From NCBI GenBank assembly GCA_964421595.1, contig CAYQXY010000002.1, positions 62,001-126,000 of the forward strand: DNA of 64,000 bases, written 5' to 3'. How positions within the stretch are numbered: position 1 is the first letter of the stretch; the number at the start of each line of letters is the position of its first letter. Of this stretch, positions 56,150-64,000 are shown piece after piece. The stretch is from PXAP01 sp964421595. GTDB taxonomy: Bacteria > Bacteroidota > Bacteroidia > Bacteroidales > PUMT01. Made by a program: the position numbers and the translations under genes. The notes under the pieces are model-generated. The model saw nothing but the letters and a program-made list of their open reading frames with translations. It was not told the DNA's origin and made no database searches.

Positions 56150-57187
56150 ATGAACTCAAAGAAAATACTGGAACCACTCATACATATCACCATATGGCTT
56201 GGGTTATATACTTTGGCTGTAATATTTTTCCGCACTATAGGACCTTTCAGAAGCATTGACGGTACCCTTATTATACCTGTCACCTTTGGCACTATTGTCA
56301 ATGCCCTGATCTTTTATATTATCTCCCTTTACCTTGTTCCCCGCCTGGCATTAAAAGGGAAGATAAAAGAGTTTCTTTTCCAGACAATAATAGTGGTAAC
56401 CGCACTCTCATTAATTGAGACCCTCATTGATTTCTTTTTTCTTATTTACATGTATTCCAGTGAAGACGAACCCTTCCTTGGTCAGCTTCTGACAAATGGC
56501 CTTATACATTTTATGTTTGCATCTGTTGCTCTGGGTTACGGATTTACCAGAAACTGGCTTATCAATGAAAAGAAAAAGCAGGAGCTTCAAAAAGAGAAGA
56601 TGTCGGCTGAATTGAACTTCCTCAAATCACAGCTTAATCCGCATTTCCTTTTCAATGTCCTCAATATGGCTTATTCGAGCGCCAGCCAGGTTGGCGATGA
56701 ACGGACTGCTGACATAATTGAGAAACTTTCAGGGCTTATGCGATATATGATTTATGAGAGCAATGTTGAAAAGGTCGAGGCAGAAAGAGAAATTGAATAT
56801 ATCGGTAACTACATAAATTTGCAAAAAATGAGATTGTCGGCCGATATCCCAGTTTCAATAAACTTCAATGTAGCCGGTAACCCGGCAGGTCTGCGTATTG
56901 CACCCCTTATCCTGATCTCATTTATAGAGAATGCCTTCAAGTTCGGACTCAAACTTGAAAAAAAGACTGAAATAGACATATCTCTGGCTTTTACAAATGG
57001 AAAAATGGAATTCCAAACATTCAACCAAATATATCAAAGCTCCAATTCCATGAGTGAAAAAAGCTCCGGCATCGGAATTGCAAATACAAGAAAGAGGCTG
57101 GAGATATTATATCCTGGCAAGCATAAACTTGAAATTAACAATAATGGCAAGGAATTCATGGTAAAGCTCATACTTGACCTGTCCTGA
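56150..57187 (+). CDS. LytS-type sensor histidine kinase
   Basis: 345 residues. Four transmembrane helices cover about 10-140 (IWLGLYTLAVIFF, LIFYIISLYLVP, TALSLIETLIDFFFLI, LIHFMFASVALGYG). The His_kinase domain contains LKSQLNPHFLFNVLNMAY, where the histidine of NPHFLFN is the phospho-acceptor, and a C-terminal HATPase with APLILISFIENAFKFG and GIGIANTRKRLE. It pairs with the LytTR regulator 101 bp downstream. The input signal is unknown. Confidence 0.93.
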   Translation: MNSKKILEPLIHITIWLGLYTLAVIFFRTIGPFRSIDGTLIIPVTFGTIVNALIFYIISLYLVPRLALKGKIKEFLFQTIIVVTALSLIETLIDFFFLIYMYSSEDEPFLGQLLTNGLIHFMFASVALGYGFTRNWLINEKKKQELQKEKMSAELNFLKSQLNPHFLFNVLNMAYSSASQVGDERTADIIEKLSGLMRYMIYESNVEKVEAEREIEYIGNYINLQKMRLSADIPVSINFNVAGNPAGLRIAPLILISFIENAFKFGLKLEKKTEIDISLAFTNGKMEFQTFNQIYQSSNSMSEKSSGIGIANTRKRLEILYPGKHKLEINNNGKEFMVKLILDLS

Positions 57188-57288
57188 ATGAGTAACAGTA
57201 TTATGCACGTCAAAGGTCTGAAAATGTGTGTCAATCAGATCAATAAATTAATAATAATTGAATTATAGGAATTTAATAACTGTTTCAA

Positions 57289-57996
57289 ATGAAGTGCACC
57301 GTAATTGATGATGAGCCATTTGCCCTTGATCTTATTAAAGATTATGTATGGCGTACGCCTTTTCTGGAAGTTGGAGAGTGCTTCAGTAATCCGTATAAAG
57401 CACTGGCATATCTTAACAATGAGAAGCCAGACCTTATTTTTCTTGATATCAATATGCCTGAGCTTACAGGCATCCAGCTATATAAATCTTTGCCATCGCC
57501 TCCACTGGTCATCTTCACCACAGCCTATCCTGAATATGCTGCCGAGAGCTATGAATACAATGCAGTTGACTACCTGGTAAAACCCATTAAATACGAACGT
57601 TTCCTTAAGGCCGTCAATAAGGCATCGGCAATGATGGCACCTTCCGTGTTAACCGCGCAGTCAGCAATCACAGAAAAGTCAGATCACACATATATTATGA
57701 TAAAAAGCGGTAACCGCCATGTGAAAGTATCTCCTGATGATATCCAGTATATAGAAGCAGCAGGGAATTATATGTGCTTCCATATAAAGGGTAAAAGGCT
57801 TATGTCACTTCTAAGTATGAGAGATGCACTCGAAATTCTCCCTCAAAATGAGTTTGTACGTATCCACAAGTCCTATGTCATATCTCTAAGGCACCTTGAT
57901 GCTGTAGAGCGTCATGATGTTGTCATTGCAGGCAAACAAATACCGATTGGCATAACTTACCGTGAACATTTCATCAGAATAATCTCTAAAGACTAA
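57289..57996 (+). CDS. LytTR-family response regulator
   Basis: 235 residues. The receiver domain (1-120) has the phospho-acceptor D53 (LIFLDINMPELTG), acidic D7/D8 and K98 (YLVKPIKYERF). The LytTR DNA-binding domain covers about 132-233 (YIMIKSGNRHVKVSPDDI, YIEAAGNYMCFH, FVRIHKSYVISLRHL). Cognate partner of the preceding LytS-type kinase. The target genes are not evident. Confidence 0.95.
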   Translation: MKCTVIDDEPFALDLIKDYVWRTPFLEVGECFSNPYKALAYLNNEKPDLIFLDINMPELTGIQLYKSLPSPPLVIFTTAYPEYAAESYEYNAVDYLVKPIKYERFLKAVNKASAMMAPSVLTAQSAITEKSDHTYIMIKSGNRHVKVSPDDIQYIEAAGNYMCFHIKGKRLMSLLSMRDALEILPQNEFVRIHKSYVISLRHLDAVERHDVVIAGKQIPIGITYREHFIRIISKD

Positions 57997-58020
57997 TCTC
58001 AATACAGGTAATTTACAATT

Positions 58021-58090
58021 GCTGATCATGTGGTAGCCACGGATGAATCACCCAGGCTTTATACATTTCTTTTTGTGTGCCCTCGCTCAT
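58021..58090 (-). repeat. Dispersed repeat, copy A
   Basis: About 70 bp whose minus-strand reading aligns without gaps to 61248-61318 on the plus strand at roughly 78% identity by eye. The shared core is AAAAAGAAATGTATAAAGC followed by TGGGTGAT. Both copies are open in the same frame (EGT-x-KEMYKAWVI), but each ends quickly. It lies between the convergent LytTR regulator and PQQ-propeller genes. Confidence 0.6.
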
Positions 58091-58131
58091 GGGAGATTCA
58101 TCGGGAAGATGGCAGGCTGATAATTTTTCAG

Positions 58132-59343
58132 CTATCTTACGTTATAGGCTACAAGTGCATTGCCATGCCTTATGTACATTATCCCGTTATGTATTACAGG
58201 GTGAGCCCAGTGCTGTTCAGATCCATGGGTTACAGCAGATTTGCCCTTTATAATTATACCTTCGGTTGATGGTTCAACCAGTGCGAGTTCACCCCTTTCG
58301 GAGTAAATATATAACATGCCATCAGCCATTACAACAGGGCCCTGGGCCAGTTCACGGGAACGCCAGATAGTCTCTCCACTGTTCCAGTTTACACAAAACC
58401 AAAAGCGGTTATTGTGGCCCGAACCGTAGATGTGGCCATCATGGAGAACCGCACCCCCCATCTGGTTATCAAAAGTCTTGTTCTCCCAGGCTTTTGTTAC
58501 AGATGAACCATCGCTGCTTATATTGAGTTTGACACTGCCCTGCCCGTAGCCCGAGAAAAAGAATATTCCCCCATCGCTGTAAATTGGGGTGTTAGGGTGC
58601 ACATCCCAGCTGTTCACATGGGGGTAATGCCAGAGAAGCTGCCCTGTTGTTGCATCTAATCCAAGTATGTTTTTGGAAGAATGAGTGGCCAGTAATCTGC
58701 GCCCATTATGCTCGAAAAGCAATGGTGAGCAATAGGCAGATGCGTCACCCATTGCGGGACTTGACCAGATGATCTCGCCTGTGTGACGGTTTAATGCAAC
58801 CACATTATGTTCCTTTCCTCCGGGGAAACAATAAATCTTATCACCATCTACCAGAAGGTTCTCGGTATAGCCCCATCTGATGTTCACTCCCCCAAGGTCA
58901 GTAAAAAGATCTTTTTGCCATTTCACTGTTCCGGTTTTTGAATCCATAGCAGAAAGAAGTCCGTTCCCGGAAGCTATGTACATTACTTCTCCCACAACGG
59001 TGGGGGATACCCGTGTTCCGGGAAACTCACCCTGCCATCCCGGTCCATAGTCAACTTTTTTCTCAGGTTTTCCATCCAGGGTAAGTATATGTATTATACC
59101 CCGCCCCTGTTCCAGTCCACTGACATATAACCTCTCATTTGCCACAACGGGAGATGAGAAGCCTCCGCCAAGATCTAAATAAACCCATTTGATTTCCGGG
59201 CCTTTTTCGGGCCATACTTTGGAAAGATTATTCTCAGGATACTTGCCATCTCTCTCAGGGCCGCGCCAGTTATCAGATAGCTGTGAAAAACAAGGATTTA
59301 AGTATGCAAGAATAATAAGAGTAGTTGCGATTGTAATTTTCAT
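58132..59343 (-). CDS. PQQ-like beta-propeller protein, exported
   Basis: 403 residues with a signal peptide ending PCFSQ. Repeated propeller blades carry the PQQ motif (GKPEKKVDYGPGWQG, DSKTGTVKWQKD, NRHTGEIIWSSP, DATTGQLLWHYP, NWNSGETIWRS). The protein starts NWRGPERDGKYPE, as in outer membrane PQQ-repeat proteins of Bacteroidota and Planctomycetes. It lacks the active-site residues of true quinoprotein dehydrogenases as far as I can see, so it is more likely a scaffold or binding protein. Confidence 0.85.
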   Translation of the reverse strand: MKITIATTLIILAYLNPCFSQLSDNWRGPERDGKYPENNLSKVWPEKGPEIKWVYLDLGGGFSSPVVANERLYVSGLEQGRGIIHILTLDGKPEKKVDYGPGWQGEFPGTRVSPTVVGEVMYIASGNGLLSAMDSKTGTVKWQKDLFTDLGGVNIRWGYTENLLVDGDKIYCFPGGKEHNVVALNRHTGEIIWSSPAMGDASAYCSPLLFEHNGRRLLATHSSKNILGLDATTGQLLWHYPHVNSWDVHPNTPIYSDGGIFFFSGYGQGSVKLNISSDGSSVTKAWENKTFDNQMGGAVLHDGHIYGSGHNNRFWFCVNWNSGETIWRSRELAQGPVVMADGMLYIYSERGELALVEPSTEGIIIKGKSAVTHGSEQHWAHPVIHNGIMYIRHGNALVAYNVR

Positions 59344-59946
59344 AGGGTAATTTTTCTGTTATTTGGATCTAAAAATAAGAAATTTGGTAATATTACTACA
59401 AAAATGTCCATTATCCAGCTCAACCCTTATGCTAAAAGATGTTAAAATGGCTCAGACAACGGGAGAGATGTAATGGGCAGGACGACAATACAGAGGGCCA
59501 TCAGGCAATTCTTCCTTGTTATTAAATCTTATGGTGAATTGTAATAAATATCATAAAATAAAGACTTTATATCGTCATATATGACAGGCTGGACTTTTCT
59601 GATAATCATTATAAAAAGCAGAAAATAGTGTCTTAAAAGGATTTTTTAAACCTTAATCCTAAAATGCAAGCGTTAATGTATAAAAAGACAGCGTTAAAAA
59701 GTTCATGTCAAACCAAAGCATTATTAAATTTATTTTTGTAATGGTAACGTTTGGTTTACACCTTTAACATAATTTTTGCTGATTGGTATAATTATCCAGA
59801 CCCTTTTTCTGCCAGGGCTATCGAAGGTGCTTTAAAAAAGTAAAATCAGATCTCAAAGAAAACAAAGAATTTCCTGCTATTTTACCGGCAGGAAGCATAA
59901 AGCACAACATTCAATATATATTTCAACCTTAAAAACCTGTTAACCT
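59344..59946. other. Long non-coding region
   Basis: About 600 bp of AT-rich sequence without a convincing gene. It contains a perfect 12-bp palindrome, GTCATATATGAC at 59574-59585, and a -7-like box TATTTTTG at 59731-59738 without a good -33 partner. Confidence 0.4.
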
Positions 59947-60204
59947 ATGAAATTAATGATAATGTCCCCCATGGCCGGCGATGCCATGACAGAAGAGAAT
60001 ACATCCGGTCTTCCTTCTCATTCAAGTCTGAAAAACGGTTCCGGTAAAGGCAAGATCGAAGTTCATAACAGTGAGGGAAATCTTGTTGGAATTGTGTCGA
60101 AAAAATCATTGTTGAAAATGCTGAATCTGGAACATGGATTTTACTATGTCAGGGAAAAAGACAAAAATAACAGGATTGTCAACAGTGGTATGATGATGTT
60201 ATAA
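59947..60204 (+). CDS. Small protein resembling a type IX secretion C-terminal domain
   Basis: 85 residues. The last 55 follow the pattern of Por_Secre_tail (T9SS type A) sorting domains: GKIEVHNSEGNLVGIVS, then MLNLEHGFYYVREKD and IVNSGMMML. These match the consensus V-x-x-x-x-x-G-x-x-V ... L-x-x-G-x-Y-x-V-x ... V at the end. There is no signal peptide and no cargo domain, and the 600 bp upstream show no remnant of one. It may be a real small protein or an isolated leftover. It is followed by a hairpin. Confidence 0.5.
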   Translation: MKLMIMSPMAGDAMTEENTSGLPSHSSLKNGSGKGKIEVHNSEGNLVGIVSKKSLLKMLNLEHGFYYVREKDKNNRIVNSGMMML

Positions 60205-60246
60205 TTTCAATTTAACAGATCAGTATATAATATTTATCCGGGAATT

Positions 60247-60283
60247 AAAAGTGTAAGCAGAATGAACCCTGACTTACACTTTT
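60247..60283 (+). terminator. Hairpin, probable terminator
   Basis: AAAAGTGTAAG pairs perfectly with CTTACACTTTT over 11 bp with a 15-base loop, 43 bp after the small protein. The T-tract is short (four Ts). Confidence 0.65.
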
Positions 60284-60388
60284 GTCATTATAAAAGATTG
60301 TGAAAATTATTGTTCCGTGCTGCCACTTTAGCCTACCCGAAGACCGATCATGATCTGTCAAGGCACCGTAAAGTCAATGTTGCAAATT

Positions 60389-61036
60389 TTATGGCAGGCG
60401 GGTTGGCATTCCTTCCGGGCAATATTGCCTGATCAGTTCTTCAGCCTGAACAATTCCCTCATTAATGGCTGTCCGCCAGTCAGAGCATGCCCCGGAAAGG
60501 TCATCACTGTGATACCTGGCAAGCCCCCGGTTATAGTATGACGTCACCATTCCCGGGTCATTTTCCAGTGCGCTGGTATAATCTTCAATTGCACCAGAAT
60601 AGTTTTCCATGTCATTTTTGGCCAGTGCCCGGTTATAATAAGGAACTGCCAGATCAGTATTAGGTTTGGGTTTAACAGGTGATTCGATAATATTTCCCCT
60701 TTGGGCATGAATCTTAATCTTTACATTTTCTTCTGAACTGCTGTAAATCTCAATTGCCCTGCTATAATCTTCTATAGCTCCCGAAATATCTTCAAGGCTG
60801 TATTTAACCATTCCCCGCAGATTGAATGCAAGGGGGTTGGAGGGTTCATGTTCAATTACCCTTGCAAGATCATCGAGGGCTCCCTTGTAATCGCGTATAT
60901 TATATTTCACAAGTGCTACATTATAATATTCAAACCCTGTTTGTGCATAAGAGTAATTCCCGGTTAAAATTATGTACATGAGTAAAAATAAAGAAATGCC
61001 TTTTATGCTTATGGGGGCTATTGTTTTAGTTGCCAT
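60389..61036 (-). CDS. TPR-repeat protein, exported
   Basis: About 215 residues from the ATG at 61036 (MATKTIAPISIKG, hydrophobic segment, cleavage near SYAQ). Four or five tetratricopeptide repeats have the motifs ALVKYNIRDYKGALDDLARVI, FNLRGMVKYSLEDISGAIED, ALAKNDMENYSGAIEDY and GLARYHSDDLSGACSDW. The protein ends with LIRQYCP. TPRs mediate protein contacts in the envelope; partner unknown. The longer reading adds 22 basic residues and is less likely. Confidence 0.85.
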   Translation of the reverse strand: MATKTIAPISIKGISLFLLMYIILTGNYSYAQTGFEYYNVALVKYNIRDYKGALDDLARVIEHEPSNPLAFNLRGMVKYSLEDISGAIEDYSRAIEIYSSSEENVKIKIHAQRGNIIESPVKPKPNTDLAVPYYNRALAKNDMENYSGAIEDYTSALENDPGMVTSYYNRGLARYHSDDLSGACSDWRTAINEGIVQAEELIRQYCPEGMPTRLP

Positions 61037-61377
61037 AATTGATTTATTTTGGCTTTTCCGGTTACACAATTTTCTGTTTGATTTTAGACAGAAAATATAC
61101 AAAAAATAATTCGAAATGTGACCTTCATATTATTAAGATTCTATTTCTGACAAGTTAAAAACAAAGCAAGTATTTTTCTCTTCAGAAGAATTATAATCCT
61201 GTCAATACTAATTACAGCACATTTTAAGTTTTCCACAATGAATCTCGCACGAACGAAGGCACAAAAAAAGAAATGTATAAAGCATGGGTGATCCGTCAGT
61301 GTCGACCACGAGATTAGAAATAGCTACTAACTTATACCAGATCAGTACTTGTAAATTATTCGGATGACAATAAATAT
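61037..61377. other. Divergent intergenic region
   Basis: About 340 bp between the TPR and acyltransferase genes. It holds copy B of the dispersed repeat at 61248-61318 and otherwise nothing I recognise. Confidence 0.5.
61248..61318 (+). repeat. Dispersed repeat, copy B
   Basis: Plus-strand copy of the 70-bp repeat at 58021-58090, in opposite orientation and about 3.2 kb away. The identical core is AAAAAGAAATGTATAAAGC. It ends about 60 bp before the acyltransferase start. Confidence 0.6.
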
Positions 61378-62193
61378 ATGACAGAAAAATATATAAACAT
61401 TAAGGTGCTCCTGAAAACCAGCAGTTCCGGGTTATTAGTCAGGATGCCAGGTTTTGCTGTCAAATTGCTGGAGAAGATTATACGGCAGAAAGAAATAAAC
61501 AGGATACTTGAAAAGTATTCTGAAGATAGCGGTGTGGGATTCTTACCAAAGATCATTGAAGAAATGAATATCAAGGTGGAGGTAGAGGGCCTTGAGAACC
61601 TGCCTGAAAACGGCAAATGCTTTATTGTTTCAAATCATCCCTATGGCTTTGCTGACGGATTAATTCTGACCAGTATTATTGCTCAGAAATACGGCACTTT
61701 AAAGGCCATTGGCAATGATGTTTTTATGCTGGTGCCTCAGCTCAGGCCGCTTATCGCCGCTGTTAATGTGTTTGGCAGGAATTACCGTTCATATTTAATG
61801 GAACTCGAGAGGGTTTATCACTCCAGTGTTCCGATCACGCATTTTCCGGCAGGACAGGTCTCAAGAATTAATAAATGGAAGGTGCAGGACTGCTACTGGA
61901 AGAAAAGTTTTATTGCCAAATCAATAGAGTGCGGCCGGGACGTTGTGCCATTCTATTTTTATGGCAGGAATTCATTGCTGTTTTATATGATATTTAAATT
62001 GAGAACAAGTCTGGGCATAGGGACCAATATTGAACTGATGCTTTTGCCATTTGAATTTTTTAATAAAAGAAACAGGACTGTAAAGGTAATAATTGGCAAA
62101 CCAATACCTTACCATACTTTTGATAAATGCCATACTCACCTGGAATGGGCACAGTGGGTTAAGGAGCAGGTTTACAGCCTGAGTAAAAATTAA
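61378..62193 (+). CDS. Lysophospholipid/ornithine-lipid-type acyltransferase
   Basis: 271 residues of the PlsC/hemolysin-like acyltransferase family. The catalytic block is IVSNHPYGFADG (H-x5-D spacing, as in the NHPLGGLDG group of Bacteroidota acyltransferases linked to ornithine lipids, OlsF-like). ITHFPAGQVSR is the substrate-binding EGxxS-equivalent block, here with FPAG. It is membrane-associated at the cytoplasmic face and transfers fatty acyl groups to lipid precursors. The exact acceptor is unknown. Confidence 0.85.
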   Translation: MTEKYINIKVLLKTSSSGLLVRMPGFAVKLLEKIIRQKEINRILEKYSEDSGVGFLPKIIEEMNIKVEVEGLENLPENGKCFIVSNHPYGFADGLILTSIIAQKYGTLKAIGNDVFMLVPQLRPLIAAVNVFGRNYRSYLMELERVYHSSVPITHFPAGQVSRINKWKVQDCYWKKSFIAKSIECGRDVVPFYFYGRNSLLFYMIFKLRTSLGIGTNIELMLLPFEFFNKRNRTVKVIIGKPIPYHTFDKCHTHLEWAQWVKEQVYSLSKN

Positions 62194-62265
62194 CCTTGCC
62201 GGGAGCTGGTTCACCCTGTAATTTTATAAATTAACGAGTATTTTTAGAGTTTAAAAAATAGATAA

Positions 62266-63102
62266 ATGAAGAATCTTATTTCAGTTTTTATATCAGTCTT
62301 TTTAATAACAGCCGGCTGCTCTGTTCCAACAGCGGTTGTTGCACCAAGAGAGGCAAATCAGAATGCATTGGCTTTTGCATCTGGTAGCGGCATGGAAGAA
62401 CGGCTGGTCCTTAATGAAAGTACAGGATTTGAATACGCTTTTGAGTATGATAAGAGTAATATGTACCTTTATATGACAACTACCGATCAGGAACTACAAA
62501 GGAAGATTGTCTATTTCGGATTAACAATATGGATTGACAGAACCGGGGGCAATAATAAGGTTCAGGGTTTCAGGTTTCCATTAAGTGCAAATATGCCTGT
62601 TGTAACCAGGCGGGAAGGAAATCCCGGTTCTCTGATTGCCCTATCCGGTTCTAATTTGAATTCTGTATTAAACCGTGCTGATGAAATTGAGCTGATAGGG
62701 ATTTACGGGAGTTCTGTAAGGAAAGTTAGGAAAAGGGATAGCCGGATAAGGATAATTACTGAAATTAATGACAGTATATTAATCTACCAGGCCGCTATTC
62801 CGTTTGAAGTACTGGAGTTTGGATTTAATCCCGGAGATGGCAATAGTACAGTAAGTATAGGGTTTGAAACCGGTCATTATGAAGCCCCGTCAGCGCGAAG
62901 AAGTCAGTTCCCCTATGACGGAGGTCGGCAGACAGGTGGCATGGGCTATCCCGGGAGCAGGCCAGGACAGATGCCGGGACAGTATGCGGGGAGGATGCCT
63001 GAAAGGGATCAGATGGCTCAGAGGGGTTCGGTATTTGGCAATTTATCAAGACCTGCCAGATTGTGGCTTGATCTTGAATTTTTACAACATAGCCGGTATT
63101 AA
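62266..63102 (+). CDS. Lipoprotein of unknown function with Gly/Arg/Met/Pro-rich tail
   Basis: 278 residues with a lipobox TAGC (Cys18). Residues about 45-200 look like a single beta-sandwich (FEYAFEYDKSNMYLYMTTT, FGLTIWIDRTGG, IYQAAIPFEVLEF), vaguely like DOMON/CBM9-type folds seen in bacterial surface proteins. A low-complexity tail (about 210-258) is rich in G, R, M, P and Q, and the end returns to WLDLEFLQHS. No family firmly recognised. The glycerophosphodiesterase gene begins 15 bp downstream. Confidence 0.7.
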   Translation: MKNLISVFISVFLITAGCSVPTAVVAPREANQNALAFASGSGMEERLVLNESTGFEYAFEYDKSNMYLYMTTTDQELQRKIVYFGLTIWIDRTGGNNKVQGFRFPLSANMPVVTRREGNPGSLIALSGSNLNSVLNRADEIELIGIYGSSVRKVRKRDSRIRIITEINDSILIYQAAIPFEVLEFGFNPGDGNSTVSIGFETGHYEAPSARRSQFPYDGGRQTGGMGYPGSRPGQMPGQYAGRMPERDQMAQRGSVFGNLSRPARLWLDLEFLQHSRY

Positions 63103-63117
63103 CAAAAATTCAATGTG

Positions 63118-63933
63118 ATGTACAAAATTATCTTAACAGCAGTAATAATGGTACTATCCGGATGTGCAGCGGAAAACACAAGGCCATTTATTGTAGCCCA
63201 CAGAGGTGCGTCTCATGATGCTCCCGAGAATACAATTCCTGCCTTCCTGCTTGCGTGGGAACAGGGTGCAGATGCAATCGAGGGCGATTTCTTTCTGACA
63301 AAGGATGGTGAAATTGTCTGTTTTCATGATGCAAATACAAGAAGACTATCGGGTAAGGACATGCTTGTCAGTAACGCAACTCTTGAAGAGCTCAGGTTAC
63401 TTGATGTAGGGACCTGGAAAGGCCAGCAATGGGAGGGTACCGGTATGCCAACTCTTGCAGAAGTTTTTCAACTGGTTCCGGATGACAAAAAGATCTTTGT
63501 CGAAATAAAATCAGGCACTGAAATAATGACAAAATTATATGATGAAATAGATAACTCAGGATTAAGGACAGACCAGATTGTTATCATCTCATTTAACAGT
63601 GAGGTTATCAGGGAAATCAAGTTGAACAGGCCTGAACATAAGGCTTACTGGTTATCAGGGTTAACGAGGGATGATAACGGGCAGATTAGTCCGGGCATTG
63701 AAACTATTATCGAGACGCTCGATGCTACACTGGCTGATGGATTCTCATCACATTACCTGCATGTTTCAGATGAGTATATCGCCAGGATTAAAGCAGAAGG
63801 CTATGAATATCATGTATGGACCGTAAATGATCCGGAAATTGCGGCAGACTTATGGCAACGAGGAATACTTTCTGTTACTACAGATTTACCCGGGCTGACA
63901 AGGGAGTATTTTGAAGACCTTAAAGGCAATTAA
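63118..63933 (+). CDS. Glycerophosphodiester phosphodiesterase lipoprotein
   Basis: 271 residues from the ATG at 63118; a GTG one codon upstream is possible. Lipobox LSGC (Cys16). The GDPD TIM barrel has its catalytic set intact: H28-R29-G, E37-N38-T, E55-x-D57 (IEGDFFLTKDG) and H70 (CFHDANTRRL). A C-terminal HVWTVNDPEIA block is typical. It hydrolyses glycerophosphodiesters to glycerol-3-phosphate and an alcohol, here at the envelope. Confidence 0.94.
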   Translation: MYKIILTAVIMVLSGCAAENTRPFIVAHRGASHDAPENTIPAFLLAWEQGADAIEGDFFLTKDGEIVCFHDANTRRLSGKDMLVSNATLEELRLLDVGTWKGQQWEGTGMPTLAEVFQLVPDDKKIFVEIKSGTEIMTKLYDEIDNSGLRTDQIVIISFNSEVIREIKLNRPEHKAYWLSGLTRDDNGQISPGIETIIETLDATLADGFSSHYLHVSDEYIARIKAEGYEYHVWTVNDPEIAADLWQRGILSVTTDLPGLTREYFEDLKGN

Positions 63934-63991
63934 TTAGCCCGGCCTGTAAATTATCGAATAATCTAAATGTCTTTCTATTATTTAAAATAAT

Positions 63992-63999
63992 TATCTTTG
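63992..63999 (+). promoter_or_regulatory. Possible -7 promoter element at the window edge
   Basis: TATCTTTG fits TAnnTTTG in an AT-rich stretch after the phosphodiesterase gene. Any gene it serves lies outside the window, and no good -33 box is seen. Confidence 0.3.
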
Positions 64000-64000
64000 T

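Noticed and set aside
58030..58269. Plus-strand 79-codon frame at the end of the PQQ gene
   Set aside because: It overlaps the repeat and the 3' end of the PQQ gene in antisense and has no family.
1..64000. CRISPR array, rRNA genes or transposase genes
   Set aside because: No regularly spaced direct repeats, no rRNA signatures and no transposase domains were seen on either strand.

Overview
The window looks like a draft scaffold from a Bacteroidota genome, probably an uncultured Bacteroidales or Marinilabiliales relative. Supporting signs are moderate AT-richness and few Shine-Dalgarno sites. The tRNA operon has a textbook Bacteroidota promoter (TTTG, 19 bp, TAnnTTTG). Typical families are present: DUF1573, MG2/plug proteins without a barrel, sigma/anti-sigma pairs whose anti-sigma partner ends in a beta-barrel, LytS/LytTR, DUF1080 and a possible type IX-like C-terminal signal. 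A run of ten Ns at 51102-51111 marks an assembly gap.

Layout. 1-13.8 kb is mostly housekeeping and envelope genes: a partial M20 amidohydrolase, DUF1573, meaB, smpB, a two-gene envelope pair (SPOR-like protein and EF-hand outer membrane protein), a LOG-family protein, a lytic transglycosylase followed by uvrA, and an ECF sigma factor with its overlapping anti-sigma/barrel partner. 14.0-19.1 kb holds two tandem paralogues of about 800 residues with an MG2-like domain and a TonB plug but no barrel. 19.4-29.3 kb holds a zinc-type ABC transporter operon running toward lpdA, miaA, a universal stress protein, and a bcp-recA-S9 peptidase operon. 29.6-33.4 kb holds a SPOR protein and a clpS-nfeD-floA operon, followed by what looks like a dead group II intron fragment.

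35.8-37.9 kb holds tRNA-Ser and tRNA-Pro followed by an AbiE type IV toxin-antitoxin pair. 39.5-44.6 kb is an accessory cluster: an acetyltransferase fused to a histone-deacetylase-like domain, divergent from a PIG-L deacetylase, a GT4 glycosyltransferase and a GH100/debranching-like (alpha/alpha)6 protein. 44.6-51.1 kb is a polysaccharide-related island: beta-helix protein, DUF1080, a clan-A-like glycosidase and an FG-GAP protein. It begins directly on the decayed remains of an ImmA/IrrE-type antitoxin gene.

51.4-53.6 kb is the most interesting unit. Three tightly packed genes encode a free-standing cobalamin-binding protein with the CarH photoreceptor signature W-x9-E-H plus E-x-H-x-x-G, an unrecognised helical protein, and a soluble histidine kinase. 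This suggests a B12-based, perhaps light-responsive, two-component input. 54-64 kb holds a serine hydrolase, a LytS/LytTR pair, a PQQ-type propeller, a small protein resembling an isolated sorting domain, a TPR protein, an acyltransferase, a lipoprotein and a glycerophosphodiesterase. Two copies of a roughly 70-bp dispersed repeat lie at 58.0 and 61.2 kb.
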